A program made the translations under genes and the position numbers. Under the pieces are notes generated by a model. That model was not told where the DNA came from. It searched no databases and saw nothing but the letters and a program-made list of their open reading frames with translations. A stretch of DNA of 64,000 nt from JANPIX01 sp031425195. GTDB taxonomy: Bacteria; Pseudomonadota; Alphaproteobacteria; Rhodobacterales; Rhodobacteraceae. The stretch covers positions 1 through 64,000 of the forward strand of contig JANPIX010000001.1 in the NCBI GenBank assembly GCA_031425195.1, written 5' to 3'. Below are positions 1 to 8,231 of the stretch, in pieces (the first letter of the stretch is position 1; each line of letters opens with the position of its first letter).

Positions 1-629
1 ATGTGAACAAGGCGATAGAATGGGATGTTCGTTGTCCCGCCCGTAGGAGGGCCGAGTGCAGGTTCAGGATAAGGGCCCAGCCACCTCAACACCCCCTCCA
101 CCCGCCCCTCGGTCACCGCTTCCTCTGTCACCTCCAGCGTCGCCGCCCGCAGCCGCACACCCGGCCCAAAGATGGCGGCCAGATCGGCGGGGTTCACTTC
201 GCGGACTGTGTCGGGTTTCGTGATGTCGTCGAAGGTCACCAGCATCGGCAAGTGTCCGGGCAGCAGGTTGACGGGTTCGGTCTGAGCGGCGATTGCTGCC
301 AGCCATTCGTCCGGGCTCATCCCTTCGAACCGGTTGCGTGCCGCCTCCAGAAAACGCGTCTCGCTGCCGCCCAGCAGCGCGAAAAGGTACTGACCCGGCA
401 GAACCTCGACTACCGTTGCCTCACCCGTGATCTCATAGGTCATGCCGGTTTGCGTCAGGGGCAGGGGCCGTTTGTAGTGAACCGCTGTCACACCAACAAC
501 CGCGCTGCCCGAAACCTCACCGTCCGGCGTATCGACGATCACTGTAAGTTTCTGCCGCCAGTCCTGTCGTTGGCCACAGGCGGATAGCGGAATCAGCGCA
601 GCAAACGTCAGGAGGGTGCGGCGGTTCAT
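1..629 (-). CDS. Small lipoprotein, 3' end outside window
   Basis: The frame opens at ATG 629 and runs off the left edge without a stop, giving at least 209 residues. The N-terminus is a short hydrophobic signal ending in a lipobox-like LSAC, so a lipidated periplasmic protein is predicted. The mature part reads QKLTVIVDTPDGEVSG, then GEATVVEVLPGQYLFALL and VTFDDITKPDTVREVNPADLAA. The same blocks occur in the protein at 847-1587, so the two are paralogues. The start codon overlaps the stop of a broken lipase-like frame (626-850), which suggests one transcription unit of three genes. I do not recognise a named family. A role linked to the neighbouring lipase (partner or immunity) is inference from context only. 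Confidence 0.75.
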   Translation of the reverse strand, partial: MNRRTLLTFAALIPLSACGQRQDWRQKLTVIVDTPDGEVSGSAVVGVTAVHYKRPLPLTQTGMTYEITGEATVVEVLPGQYLFALLGGSETRFLEAARNRFEGMSPDEWLAAIAAQTEPVNLLPGHLPMLVTFDDITKPDTVREVNPADLAAIFGPGVRLRAATLEVTEEAVTEGRVEGVLRWLGPYPEPALGPPTGGTTNIPFYRLVH

Positions 630-850
630 GGGGCGATTCCGTCAACGCCCGCGCCTATGGTGTAGGCGATGGCGTAGAAGCTGGCGGCTACTTCGGGACT
701 GGCGTCAATCGAGTCGGATGCGCCTCAAATTGTTGCATTTCCAATGCCGTTTCCGGTCGCGTCACTCAAGCCTGCAATTCCCGGGTTATAACCACGGTTG
801 TAAGCGTCCATTGAAAGAATAGAAAGAAGCAGGTCTTTCGACATGGTCAT
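626..850 (-). pseudogene. N-terminal remnant of a lipase-like (Mbeg1/DUF2974-type) protein
   Basis: From ATG 850 the frame reads MTMSKDLLLSILSMDAYNRG and continues through a GLSDATGNGIGNATI segment. It then hits an in-frame TGA at 725-727, and after it the same frame continues with ASPEVAASFYAIAYTIG until TGA 626-628. This looks like the first 75 or so residues of class-3-lipase/Mbeg1-like proteins, which begin with a SILxMDxYNRG segment and an AASFYAxAY segment before the hydrolase core. The catalytic core is absent. The gene starts inside the stop of the upstream gene (ATGA) and ends inside the start of the next one. Truncation plus a nonsense codon make it non-functional. The family assignment is from memory of the N-terminal pattern. 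Confidence 0.6.
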
Positions 851-1587
851 TTGCATTCTCCAATTTTTAAGTTCCCAGGGCCAAGATTATTCGAGAGTTC
901 GTTGTCGAAAATCGCACCAGTTTTGCCGCTTAGACGTCGGTAGTTGGTGATGTGGTCACACAGCCACCCTAACACCCCCTGCACCCTTCCGTCCGTCACC
1001 GGCTCCTCCGTCACCTCCAGCGTCACCGCCTTGAGCACGACCCCCGGCCCGAACGCCGCCGCCAAATCAGCCGGGTCCACCTGCCGCACCGTCTCGGGTT
1101 TTGTGATGTCATCGAACGTCACCATCAGCGGATAGTCGGAGGGCGGGATCGTGCCGGGGGTATCGGGCGGCTGCGCGCGCAACTTTGCCATCGCCGCCTC
1201 GTAACTGCGGAACCCGTCAGTGCCCAAAGCCTTGTCCAGCGCAAAGGCCGGGTAGACCAGATATTCGGCCTTGCCCAATCCATCCTCGCGCCCGTCCAGC
1301 AGCGCGAACAGCCAGCGGCCGGGCGTGACCTCGACCACGACTGCCTCGCCCACCACCTTGCTGCTGACGCCCCGGGCTTCCCGTGGGACAATGATGCCCG
1401 ACGTGTCAATGTTGGTCACCGATGTGACCGCCGCCCCCCGCACCTCGCCCGCCGGCGTGTCGACGATGACCGTCAGGCGCTGGTTGTAACTGACTGTCTG
1501 CCCGCCGATCAGACCGCGATAGGCGAGGAAGCCTGCAATGGGGATGGCAAGGAGGACGGCAAGGCCGAAGAACGGAAAGGTTTTCAT
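847..1587 (-). CDS. Membrane-anchored periplasmic protein, paralogue of the lipoprotein at 1-629
   Basis: The frame extends upstream to 1620, but ATG 1587 is preferred because it places a clean signal anchor (MKTFPFFGLAVLLAIPIAGF) at the N-terminus. About 246 residues follow. The body carries QRLTVIVDTPAGEVRG, GEAVVVEVTPGRWLFALL and FDDITKPETVRQVDPADLAA. These blocks are shared with the lipoprotein downstream, so one arose by duplication. No lipobox is seen, so it is probably tethered by the N-terminal helix. Its stop overlaps the start of the broken lipase-like gene by an ATGA. Function is unknown. The arrangement of two paralogues around a lipase fragment suggests a tandemly duplicated lipase/partner module. 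Confidence 0.7.
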   Translation of the reverse strand: MKTFPFFGLAVLLAIPIAGFLAYRGLIGGQTVSYNQRLTVIVDTPAGEVRGAAVTSVTNIDTSGIIVPREARGVSSKVVGEAVVVEVTPGRWLFALLDGREDGLGKAEYLVYPAFALDKALGTDGFRSYEAAMAKLRAQPPDTPGTIPPSDYPLMVTFDDITKPETVRQVDPADLAAAFGPGVVLKAVTLEVTEEPVTDGRVQGVLGWLCDHITNYRRLSGKTGAIFDNELSNNLGPGNLKIGECK

Positions 1588-2319
1588 CAGGCATCCCCAT
1601 TTTCCCTGCCCGTCTGGCATTCAGTCAGCCGCCCGACTGTCGCTCAGCCGCAAGGCGACGGTCAAGGATGATGGACGCCTGAAAGGATATATCCCAGTGG
1701 TTAGAACACGGGGCACGTCCGAGCGGGCTGCAGGGTGCAACTTGCGACCTGCCGGTGTGATAGGACGGTCAGGTTGCCGGTGCTGGTTCGGACATCGCGT
1801 TTCCTCCAATCGGCCGGTCCTGCCGGGCCTGCGTCGTTACCGCCACCGCCGTCGTCACCGGATCGAACCCTTTCAAGTCTTCGCCCAACATGCGGCAGGC
1901 CGCGCGCAACTGCCTCGCCGTGTAGCGCAACTGCAGGATGGTTTGTCGTGCCCGACAGGTCAGGCAACCGGCCACGTGCCCAGCGCATCGGTCCCGCCCG
2001 GACACAGCAATACGCGGCAAAGATGCGGGCCTGCTGAAGTGCCTTGAAGCCGGGGCCGTAACAGACCGGGTTTGGCATCGCGCGCGCCATTTCAAAACGG
2101 TGCAGCCACAGTGGGGCGCTGTTCGCGAAAGGCAGGCTGAAAGGCCCCCTTTCCGGCGCCCGCCCCACAGGTGTCGCCAGAACGGCACCGGAAGAATGCA
2201 CGGAATGACGCAGTGTGCGCCCTGCGGCGGCCCCCGGATCCGCGAGGCAACGGCAATCCCGCGCCGCCCCCGCTTTTCTGCCTTGTCGAACGCGCCGCCC
2301 CCGGATAAATGATGCCTAC
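1588..2319. other. Region without a convincing gene
   Basis: Between the paralogue start and tRNA-Ser there are long but arginine-rich, low-quality frames on both strands. On the minus strand around 1770-2080 two overlapping frames look weakly protein-like (one has PNPVCYGPGFKALQQARIF, the next RQLRAACRMLGEDLKGFD). They would need a frameshift to join, and I do not recognise them. This may be an eroded gene. Confidence 0.4.
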
Positions 2320-2409
2320 GGAGGCGTGGCTGAGAGGCCGAAAGCACTCGGTTGCTAACTGAGCGTGGGGGGAACCCCACCGTGGGTTCGAATCCCACCG
2401 CCTCCGCCA
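2320..2409 (+). tRNA. tRNA-Ser (anticodon GCU)
   Basis: The 90-nt sequence has a seven-pair acceptor stem (GGAGGCG with CGCCTCC), an encoded CCA end, the GTTCGAATC T-loop and the long variable arm typical of serine tRNAs. The anticodon loop CTTGCTAAC places GCT at the anticodon. The accessory DNA begins immediately 3' of it, as is common for tRNA-associated islands, but I found no copy of the tRNA 3' end further downstream that would mark an attachment site. Confidence 0.97.
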
Positions 2410-2689
2410 AGACATAACACGTTGTTTTCATTGCACAAATAGACCCGCCGTTACTACCGACATAACCGCAGGTTAATGACCTTGAGACCGCTTTGAGACC
2501 CATGTGACGCCCCAGATCACCGCCGATTTTCGACCGATGTCTCTGCTGCACCAAGTCGTCGATACAGTTTGCGACACCTGCAAACGTCTGCGATCGATGT
2601 TGCATGCCGGCAAAACGATAGCCTGAACTCACACTGTCGAAGATCCACAAGCTGTACAACATGTAGTGGTCGCTGAATCAAGAGCGTGG

Positions 2690-3109
2690 TCGCTCAGAGA
2701 GGGAGTTCTGCGTGCCATAACGGCCTCGTGCCGCTGCTGGAGGCGGCCCCGAGGGATGGCCCTAGGCGCTCGCGCGCTCCTTTTGAACCGCGAGGCTCGA
2801 TCCGGTCCGGTGAGCCTTCGTGTGGGTCGCGTCGATCATCACGATCTCGGTTTCCTGCGCCTGAGCCGCCAATTCCGTCATGATCGTGGCGAACACGCCG
2901 ATCCGGCTTCACCGCTTTCAGCGATTGTAGAGCGTCTTCGGCGGGCCATAGGTCGCAGGCGCATACTTCCACATCAACCCATTGCATTCGAAGAATATTA
3001 TCCCACTTAGCACCCGACGGTCATCGACCCTCGGCTTGCCACGAGACTCTGGAAAGAACGGTCGCAGACGCTCCATCTGCCCGTCCGTCAGCCAGTAGAG
3101 CTCGCTCAT
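2690..3109 (-). mobile_element. IS5-family transposase remnant (nonsense-mutated, truncated)
   Basis: The frame from ATG 3109 reads MSELYWLTDGQMERLRPFFP and then PRVDDRRVLSGIIF, the standard N-terminus of IS5-family transposases. After ECNGLMWKYAPATYGPPKTLYNR the frame meets TGA twice in quick succession, where the family has Trp codons (WKRW). It then continues in the same frame as GVFATIMTELAAQAQETEIVMIDATHTKAHRTGSS, including the first DDE aspartate in MIDATH. A TAG follows, and similarity fades near 2690. Two Trp-to-stop changes, a further stop and loss of the C-terminal half make it inactive. I could not define terminal inverted repeats. Confidence 0.88.
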
Positions 3110-3261
3110 GATCCCTCCCCAAGTTGGGAGTTTGAATTATGCCGCTGACTTTCGCTCCAGCGACTACGAAAGGCCGGATTTTGCTGATCTTCCAGACAAT
3201 ACGCGCAGCAATTTGGCCGTGTGGCTCCGCGACTGACCAGTTGCCTAAGGCCGAAGCTTAA

Positions 3262-3771
3262 TCATGCAGATGCAAAAAGGGGCGCTACGCCGTCTGCTGA
3301 TCGGAAGGTCCATTCGACACCGTCTTGTCCGGCCCCCAGCAGATTGAGAACGGCGCAATGCAGGTTTCGAGATGCCATCTTGCGCCGCAAAAACTCTGCT
3401 TGGGCGCGGTCGTGCGTTGACAAGAGAACCTGATACCCACGGCTAACCACAAGGTTGCAAACGAAATCCGCAAATGCGGCAGCATGGATTGTGTCGTTGT
3501 GCTGAAGCGGATCATCGAGAACCAACCCCCGCCAGCGAGACCATGGGTAGGTTAGGCTGGCAGCACACAGCATACTGACAGACAATGCCGCCATTTGGCC
3601 TTCACTATGAACCAACCGTGCGTCTATGGACGCGATCTCAGCGGGGAGGGCCTCCCCAACACTGCGAAGACCATGGCTTGATTGAGCTGTGCCGCTTTTC
3701 CCAAAGAGAATAAGGGCCCGCTGGAGTTGATCGTCAGCAGCCGATCGGTCCTTAGTTTTGATCCCAGCTTG
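3262..3771 (-). pseudogene. C-terminal part of an SMC-like/AAA ATPase (Lamassu LmuB-like)
   Basis: This minus-strand frame is open from 3771 to the stop at 3262 and has no start of its own. It carries the C-terminal half of an ABC/SMC-type ATPase head: a signature-like SEGQMAALSVSML, a Walker B with a DDP triad (RGLVLDDPLQHND) and a switch histidine in STHD. The Walker A head and the coiled coils are missing. It follows the broken oxidoreductase frame directly and overlaps it in another frame, which points to a deletion joining two neighbouring genes. SMC-like ATPase plus flavin enzyme is the composition of Lamassu-FMO defence systems. The head motifs are visible; the system name is inference. 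Confidence 0.6.
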
Positions 3772-4697
3772 TCAAGAATGCCGCGTTCACGAAAAGCCGT
3801 GAGGACACCCGTCTCAAGAACCGGCTCGAGGTCTGCATCTGGCGCCAAACCATCGTAGGCCTTCAGGACAGTAGTTCGCAGAATGTCCTGGTTGAAGTAG
3901 CCTAGGAACGTCTGCGTAAATGGAACGTGCTCGAACTCCTTGACGAGGAGATTGAGGATGTCGGTCAAGGCACCATCGCCGTTGCCGCTCACGAGGTAGG
4001 TCGCTGGAGGATTGGCTTCCACCGCAGTCGTCCCAACTCCGCGCTCCTTCCAGTAGTCGTAGGTTTCTGCCGACCCTACCGTTCGTTCATCTCCAAAACC
4101 GATGGCGAAAAAGACCTTCTGGACGATCCTTGTTTCGCCATCAGTAAAGGTCAGCCGCTATTCGGCGCCCGATCTTTCCAACTTGCGGAGGCGCTTTTCA
4201 CGTTGCCAGAGGAGCTTGGGGAGCATGGCCCTATGGCTATGGAATTCAGTTGCGAGCCGTTTGGCAATCGGCTTGCCGGTATCCAGATCCCAGTCGAGAA
4301 AAGGCAACCCAGCGCTTTTGTCCAGCGAGCCGAGCGCCGGCCATTCGTAAATGTGCGGATGGAGCAGGCGAGGGGAGGCGCTCTGAAGCTGAAGGACCTC
4401 ACCCGCGGGGTCGAAGAGGCTGACTTCGTAGTCCAGAAGGCCAAGCGCCAATGCGCATGTCACTCCCGCTACGCCACCACCGACAACGGCAATTGTATCA
4501 TTGGGCTTAAGGATGCCTCGCTCGTGCAGTCCTCTGACCAAGCGGAATGCACGAACCTGCTGGGAATAGAATGTGATGCGCCGCTCGAACGTGCCTAGAA
4601 AAAACAAACCTTCGCTTCCCGGAAGCGTGCTTGCCGTAATCCAGTCGTTCAAAGGGTCTGCGATACCTATCATTCTAATATTGACCGGCGAAGACAT
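3624..4697 (-). pseudogene. NAD(P)/FAD-dependent oxidoreductase, interrupted by an in-frame stop
   Basis: From ATG 4697 the protein has a dinucleotide-binding motif, TIAVVGGGVAGVTCALALG, at residues about 69-87, and then HPHIYEWPALG. A single TAG at 4158-4160 interrupts it. The same frame resumes with LTFTDGETRIVQKVFFAIGFG and continues past PPATYLVSGNGDGALTDILN to a stop at 3624. Because both sides are in one frame and both look coding, this is one gene with a nonsense mutation. Its 3' end overlaps the SMC-like fragment in another frame, so the true C-terminus has probably been lost. The fold fits flavin monooxygenase/FAD oxidoreductase proteins, and no substrate can be named. Context suggests it was the effector of a defence operon. 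Confidence 0.65.
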
Positions 4698-4860
4698 ACG
4701 TGCTCATGGCGCGGCGCTAACCGGTTTCTCCGAATTCGTTGTTTTCCCACTTCAGGATTTGCAAAGAATCCGAAGTATGCTGTCAAACCTTGCCGTCGAA
4801 AGCCCGACGGCGCAATGGTCAATCCACGAAAGAACAACCCAAAAGTCTAGCCTGACCCCT

Positions 4861-4924
4861 TGGCCTGCTGCCGGTTCCCTTGCCACGATCCTAACTTCGT
4901 GTCCACGAAACCGGCAGCAGGCCA
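4861..4924. repeat. 16-bp perfect inverted repeat
   Basis: The arm TGGCCTGCTGCCGGTT (4861-4876) is exactly complementary to 4909-4924, with a 32-nt spacer. Inside the spacer a second small palindrome, TCGTG-tc-CACGA, is present. No T-tract follows on either side, so a classical terminator is not obvious. It could be a recombination or regulator site, or the end of a lost mobile element. Confidence 0.7.
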
Positions 4925-5300
4925 CTCCGGTGTCGGCTTCGGGAAGTCTACCTGCGTACCTCCTTAGTGCCGCGGCAAGTATGAGCGGCTGCTTCGATGA
5001 ATGCTGCGTAGCAGCATCGTCGCACATCGAATGACAGTTGAGGGCCGCGCGTGTCGGTCCCGCTTCCACGAGCTTATGCTGATCTGCAATCAGCCACCAC
5101 GTCGCGAGCTATCGAGAGGGGTTATAAAACACTTGCATCCCCAGCGTGAAAATCGCTTCCGAAATCTGCGCCTTCGGCCGCGCGGGTGGCGAACTCGGCG
5201 ATCTGCATTTGAACTAAGAAACGGCCGAACCCTATCTGTTCACGATCAAGCAAGACGACCGGCGCCTGTCCGGCATCAAAACAAGGTGTTGCCGCCGTGT

Positions 5301-5486
5301 TTCTTGACGTTCGCTGGGGGCGCAGCTGACAATACAATCTGGGTGCGCAAGTCAGGCACTGGTGTGATCGTCAATGTTGATGTGAACGGTGACGCACGCG
5401 CAGACTTCAGCTTTGCAGTGCTGGGTGTCGCGGGGCTCGTTTCGATAGCGTATCGGTTGGAGTCGTTTTCGATGCCGCTATCCTAG
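5301..5486 (+). pseudogene. C-terminal scrap of an RTX-type calcium-binding protein
   Basis: The last 61 residues of a plus-strand frame read FLTFAGGAADNTIWVRKSGT, then GVIVNVDVNGDARADFSFAVLG. This DVNGDxxADFS pattern is typical of the terminal region of haemolysin-type calcium-binding proteins. The upstream part of the frame is arginine-rich and unlike any protein, no nonapeptide repeats precede it, and the end lacks the usual acidic-hydrophobic terminal motif. I read it as a fragment left by deletion. Confidence 0.4.
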
Positions 5487-6083
5487 TCGGTCTTGAACAC
5501 CTGGCGTTCCATCACCCTTCCAACACGGATTTGCAGTTTACGACGTCGGCTTAGGCGGCAGCTTTGATGCGACAAGCTGGGAAGATTCTAAAGGGGGAAG
5601 CGCGGAGGGGCGGTACTCCCTCACCTGGACGAACCAGACTACCATCATGTCGCGCTCGCTGCTATTATACGGTCATCCCGCGTCGAGATCAAGCGCAGGC
5701 CACTACACGCGCTCCTAGGGACCGATTAGAGCGCGTGCACTGGCAAATTCGAATAGCATTTGACCAGTCTTCTAGGGTTCTTTGGAATCGTAACGCCTGA
5801 AGCAGAGCGTCGCGGAACACCGATTGGAAGGGTTCCGGAAGGCATGCGTTTTCCTCCTTGCCCCCTGTCCCACCCAATCTCTGGCAAATCCGGCAACCAC
5901 CGCGTATCACATTCTCGGCTTGGATAGGCGCATGGTGCGGATGGGGGCAGCCATGCTCCCAGCGGTGAGATTGCAAGTGGTCGGGAAACGGCCTTCAGCC
6001 CGAAGCGCCAATTGTGATTGTCCGCTGTCAAAAGGTCACCCGACCAGGTAAAGGGGCCAATCGTCGAAATGCTGGGACAAATC

Positions 6084-6629
6084 ATGGCGCAAAATGCCAC
6101 CATCTACAAAGTCGAGCTCTCGGTCTCGGACATGGATCGTCATTACTATGAGACCCACAAACTGACCGTCGCCAAACACCCGTCGGAAACGGAGGAACGG
6201 CTGATGGTACGCATCATAGCCTTTGCGCTGAATGCCCATGACGGTCTGGAAATGACAAAAGGCATTTCAACGGAAGACGAGCCCGACATTTGGCAGAAGA
6301 GCCTCAGCGGTGAGCTTGAGGTATGGGTGACGCTTGGACTTCCGACTGAGAAGGTGGTGCGTCAATCCTGCAGCAAGGCCGAAAGGGTGATTGTCTATCC
6401 TTACGGCGGCAGGACGGCCGAGATGTGGTGGGACAAGATCAAGCCCAATACTGTCCGTTTTGAAAACCTGCAAGTGACGTGTTTTTCTGAGACCGACACC
6501 GGGAAACTGGCACAACTGGCAAGCCGGGCAATGAAGCTTCAAGTCAATATCCAAGACGGCGATGTGATGGTTGCAGTCGGTGATGCCATTGTCAACCTGA
6601 CCCCGCACAAATGGAAAAGTGCTGCGTAA
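6084..6629 (+). CDS. yaeQ: YaeQ family protein
   Basis: The frame opens at 6018, but the family N-terminus (MAQNATIYKVELSVSDMDRH) places the start at ATG 6084, giving 181 residues, the usual YaeQ length. Conserved blocks are YYETHKLTVAKHPSETEERLMVRI, the DEPDIWQKSLSGE segment, YPYGGRTAEMWW and the C-terminal LQVNIQDGDVMVAVGD. YaeQ proteins have a PD-(D/E)XK nuclease-like fold. Their role is not settled, although the enteric protein was first noted as a multicopy suppressor in an RfaH background. The gene stands alone, is intact and marks the right end of the decayed stretch. Confidence 0.93.
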   Translation: MAQNATIYKVELSVSDMDRHYYETHKLTVAKHPSETEERLMVRIIAFALNAHDGLEMTKGISTEDEPDIWQKSLSGELEVWVTLGLPTEKVVRQSCSKAERVIVYPYGGRTAEMWWDKIKPNTVRFENLQVTCFSETDTGKLAQLASRAMKLQVNIQDGDVMVAVGDAIVNLTPHKWKSAA

Positions 6630-6857
6630 TTCCGACAGCCGCCGCAGCATGGTTCGGGTGACCGCTGTCAGCAAACAGGGCGCGTCCCCAAATTTCGACA
6701 GGGTCGGCGAAAGGCAGAAACGGGTTGTCCTGATCCTGTATGGCGACCCGTCACCAGGGTCGGAAAGCGGTCTGACGGCAGAACAGCAAGCCGGCGGTGC
6801 CTTGGAATAGCGGTTATTCGTCTGAACGTCGCAAGATGGCCATCATCTGCAATAGCA

Positions 6858-6886
6858 GTTGCGGCGGGGTTAAACCCCACCGCAAC
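6858..6886 (-). terminator. Terminator-like hairpin downstream of the frameshifted RTX gene
   Basis: A 13-bp stem with one mismatch (6858-6870 with 6874-6886) and a 3-nt loop starts five bases after the stop codon of the minus-strand RTX gene. The stem is very GC-rich (GCGGCGGGG arm). No strong T-run follows on the minus strand. Confidence 0.6.
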
Positions 6887-6890
6887 GCAA

Positions 6891-8118
6891 TCAGAAAATG
6901 AAGATGTCATTCGCGGTGATCGTGACACCATTGCTGAAGGTTGCAACAAGGATCGCTGCCTTGCTGCCTGTGCCATCGGCGTCGAAATACAGCTTGTCGG
7001 TGGCGGTGTTGAAGATGAAGCGGTCGTTCGCGTCACCGGCCAGATTGTTGGTGCCGGACTTGAACCGCCCTGCCGCGAGGAACCCATCGGCCAACCGCGC
7101 GCCAAAGGCGTCGCCGTTGACGGAGATATCGTCCACGCCGTTTCCAAAATCGGTGATGATGTCACCGCAGTTTGCCTTGCTGTCGAAGGTGAAACTGTCG
7201 TCGTCAAAGCCCCCCGTCAGTGTATCGCTCAGTGCCGCCGGACAGAAGATCATTGCCGCCGTTGCCGATCAGTTTATCCGCGCCACCATTGCCGTAAAGG
7301 TTGGTTGCGTTGTTGTCGCCGCGAAGCGCGTCTGCGCCTTTTATGGAGCCCAGCACACGTTCGATGGAGGTATAGATGTCGCCCTTGGCGTTGCCGGTAT
7401 TGTCGAGAACGTTGTTCAGATCGACGCGAACGCCCGAACCGGCGCGGAAGTCGAGCGTATCGGTGTCATTCCCGCCATCGATGGTTTCAGCGCGTGAACC
7501 TGCTCGGAAAAAATCGTTGTCATCGCCACCAAAAATCATGCCTATAACGCGACCGTTCAAGCCGTTGTAGACGTCATTTCCTTCGCGCAAAATGATATCG
7601 CCGACCATTGTGCCACGATTGAACACTGTATCATGCAGACTGTTTCCATCAAACGACCCGAACGTTTCTGCGACGATCGTGCCGAAATTGCGGATCAGTG
7701 AGTTTTGTTCGCCGCCAATTGCTATGCCGTTTGTTATGGCAAGTATCGTTCCATAGTTTATTGCATTGAAGGTTCCGGCCGTCGCGCTGGAGTAGATCCC
7801 ATAGTCACCCGTCAGAGTGCCGCGGTTGATCACAGTTCCGTTCGTGCCTTCAATATCAATGCAATCATCGCCATCGCCACTGCCCCGAACCACGCCGCCG
7901 GCATTGACGATCACGACGGCATCGTTGCCGGTGAGGTGGATCCCATCGTTGCCGCCTTGGACCGTTCCGGACACAGTCACCCGTTGCCCAACACCGGTAC
8001 CCGAAATGGCATCAACGTCGAACGAGGCAATGACAACCCCGGTACCTACGAACAGATCTTTCGCGCCAAGATTGTATTGAATGCCCATACTGGCCCGAGT
8101 TGAAGCAATAACTACCAA
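6891..8118 (-). pseudogene. RTX calcium-binding protein, frameshifted
   Basis: This gene is paralogous to the three RTX genes at 15.9-19.9 kb. The best start is TTG 8118: it aligns with the Met of the paralogues ahead of the GIQYNLGAKD/GVRYELGPND block and has AGGAAAG upstream. A right-handed-helix-like N-terminal region (about residues 1-230) is followed by RTX repeats (NGGADKLIGNGGNDLLSGG). There the frame breaks near 7226-7232, within a nonapeptide. The other frame continues as SDTLTGGFDDDSFTF and ends with ANDRFIFNTATDKLYFDADG and ITANDIFIF. The Asp-plus-hydrophobics C-terminus is the usual type I secretion end. About 409 codons are spread over two frames. A sequencing error is possible, since repeats and G-runs lie here. 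Confidence 0.8.
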
Positions 8119-8231
8119 TTTGTTCGTCTTTCCTGGATGGGGGGCCAAGCCAGTGGCCCGTTGTAGTGAGTATTCTTTCAAGCAAAACACGCGCCAGGTT
8201 CTGCGAAACACCGTCCCGGAACTGCACAAGC

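Larger units (their letters stand above)
4698..6083. other. Gene-poor accessory stretch
   Basis: Nothing here supports an intact gene. It contains a 16-bp inverted repeat (4861-4924) and a scrap of an RTX-type C-terminus (5301-5486). A minus-strand frame (4752-5069) has a GHEVRIVAREPA segment that resembles an FAD-binding turn, but it has no clear start or partner. The remainder up to yaeQ looks like non-coding or eroded DNA, consistent with an old island boundary. Confidence 0.5.

Noticed and set aside
1701..2201. Minus-strand frame upstream of the small-protein module
   Set aside because: Only part looks protein-like, a frameshift would be needed, and no family was recognised; kept as a note in the gap entry.
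2410..2689. Possible second copy of the tRNA end as attachment site
   Set aside because: Scanned through to 6 kb without finding the tRNA 3' sequence again.
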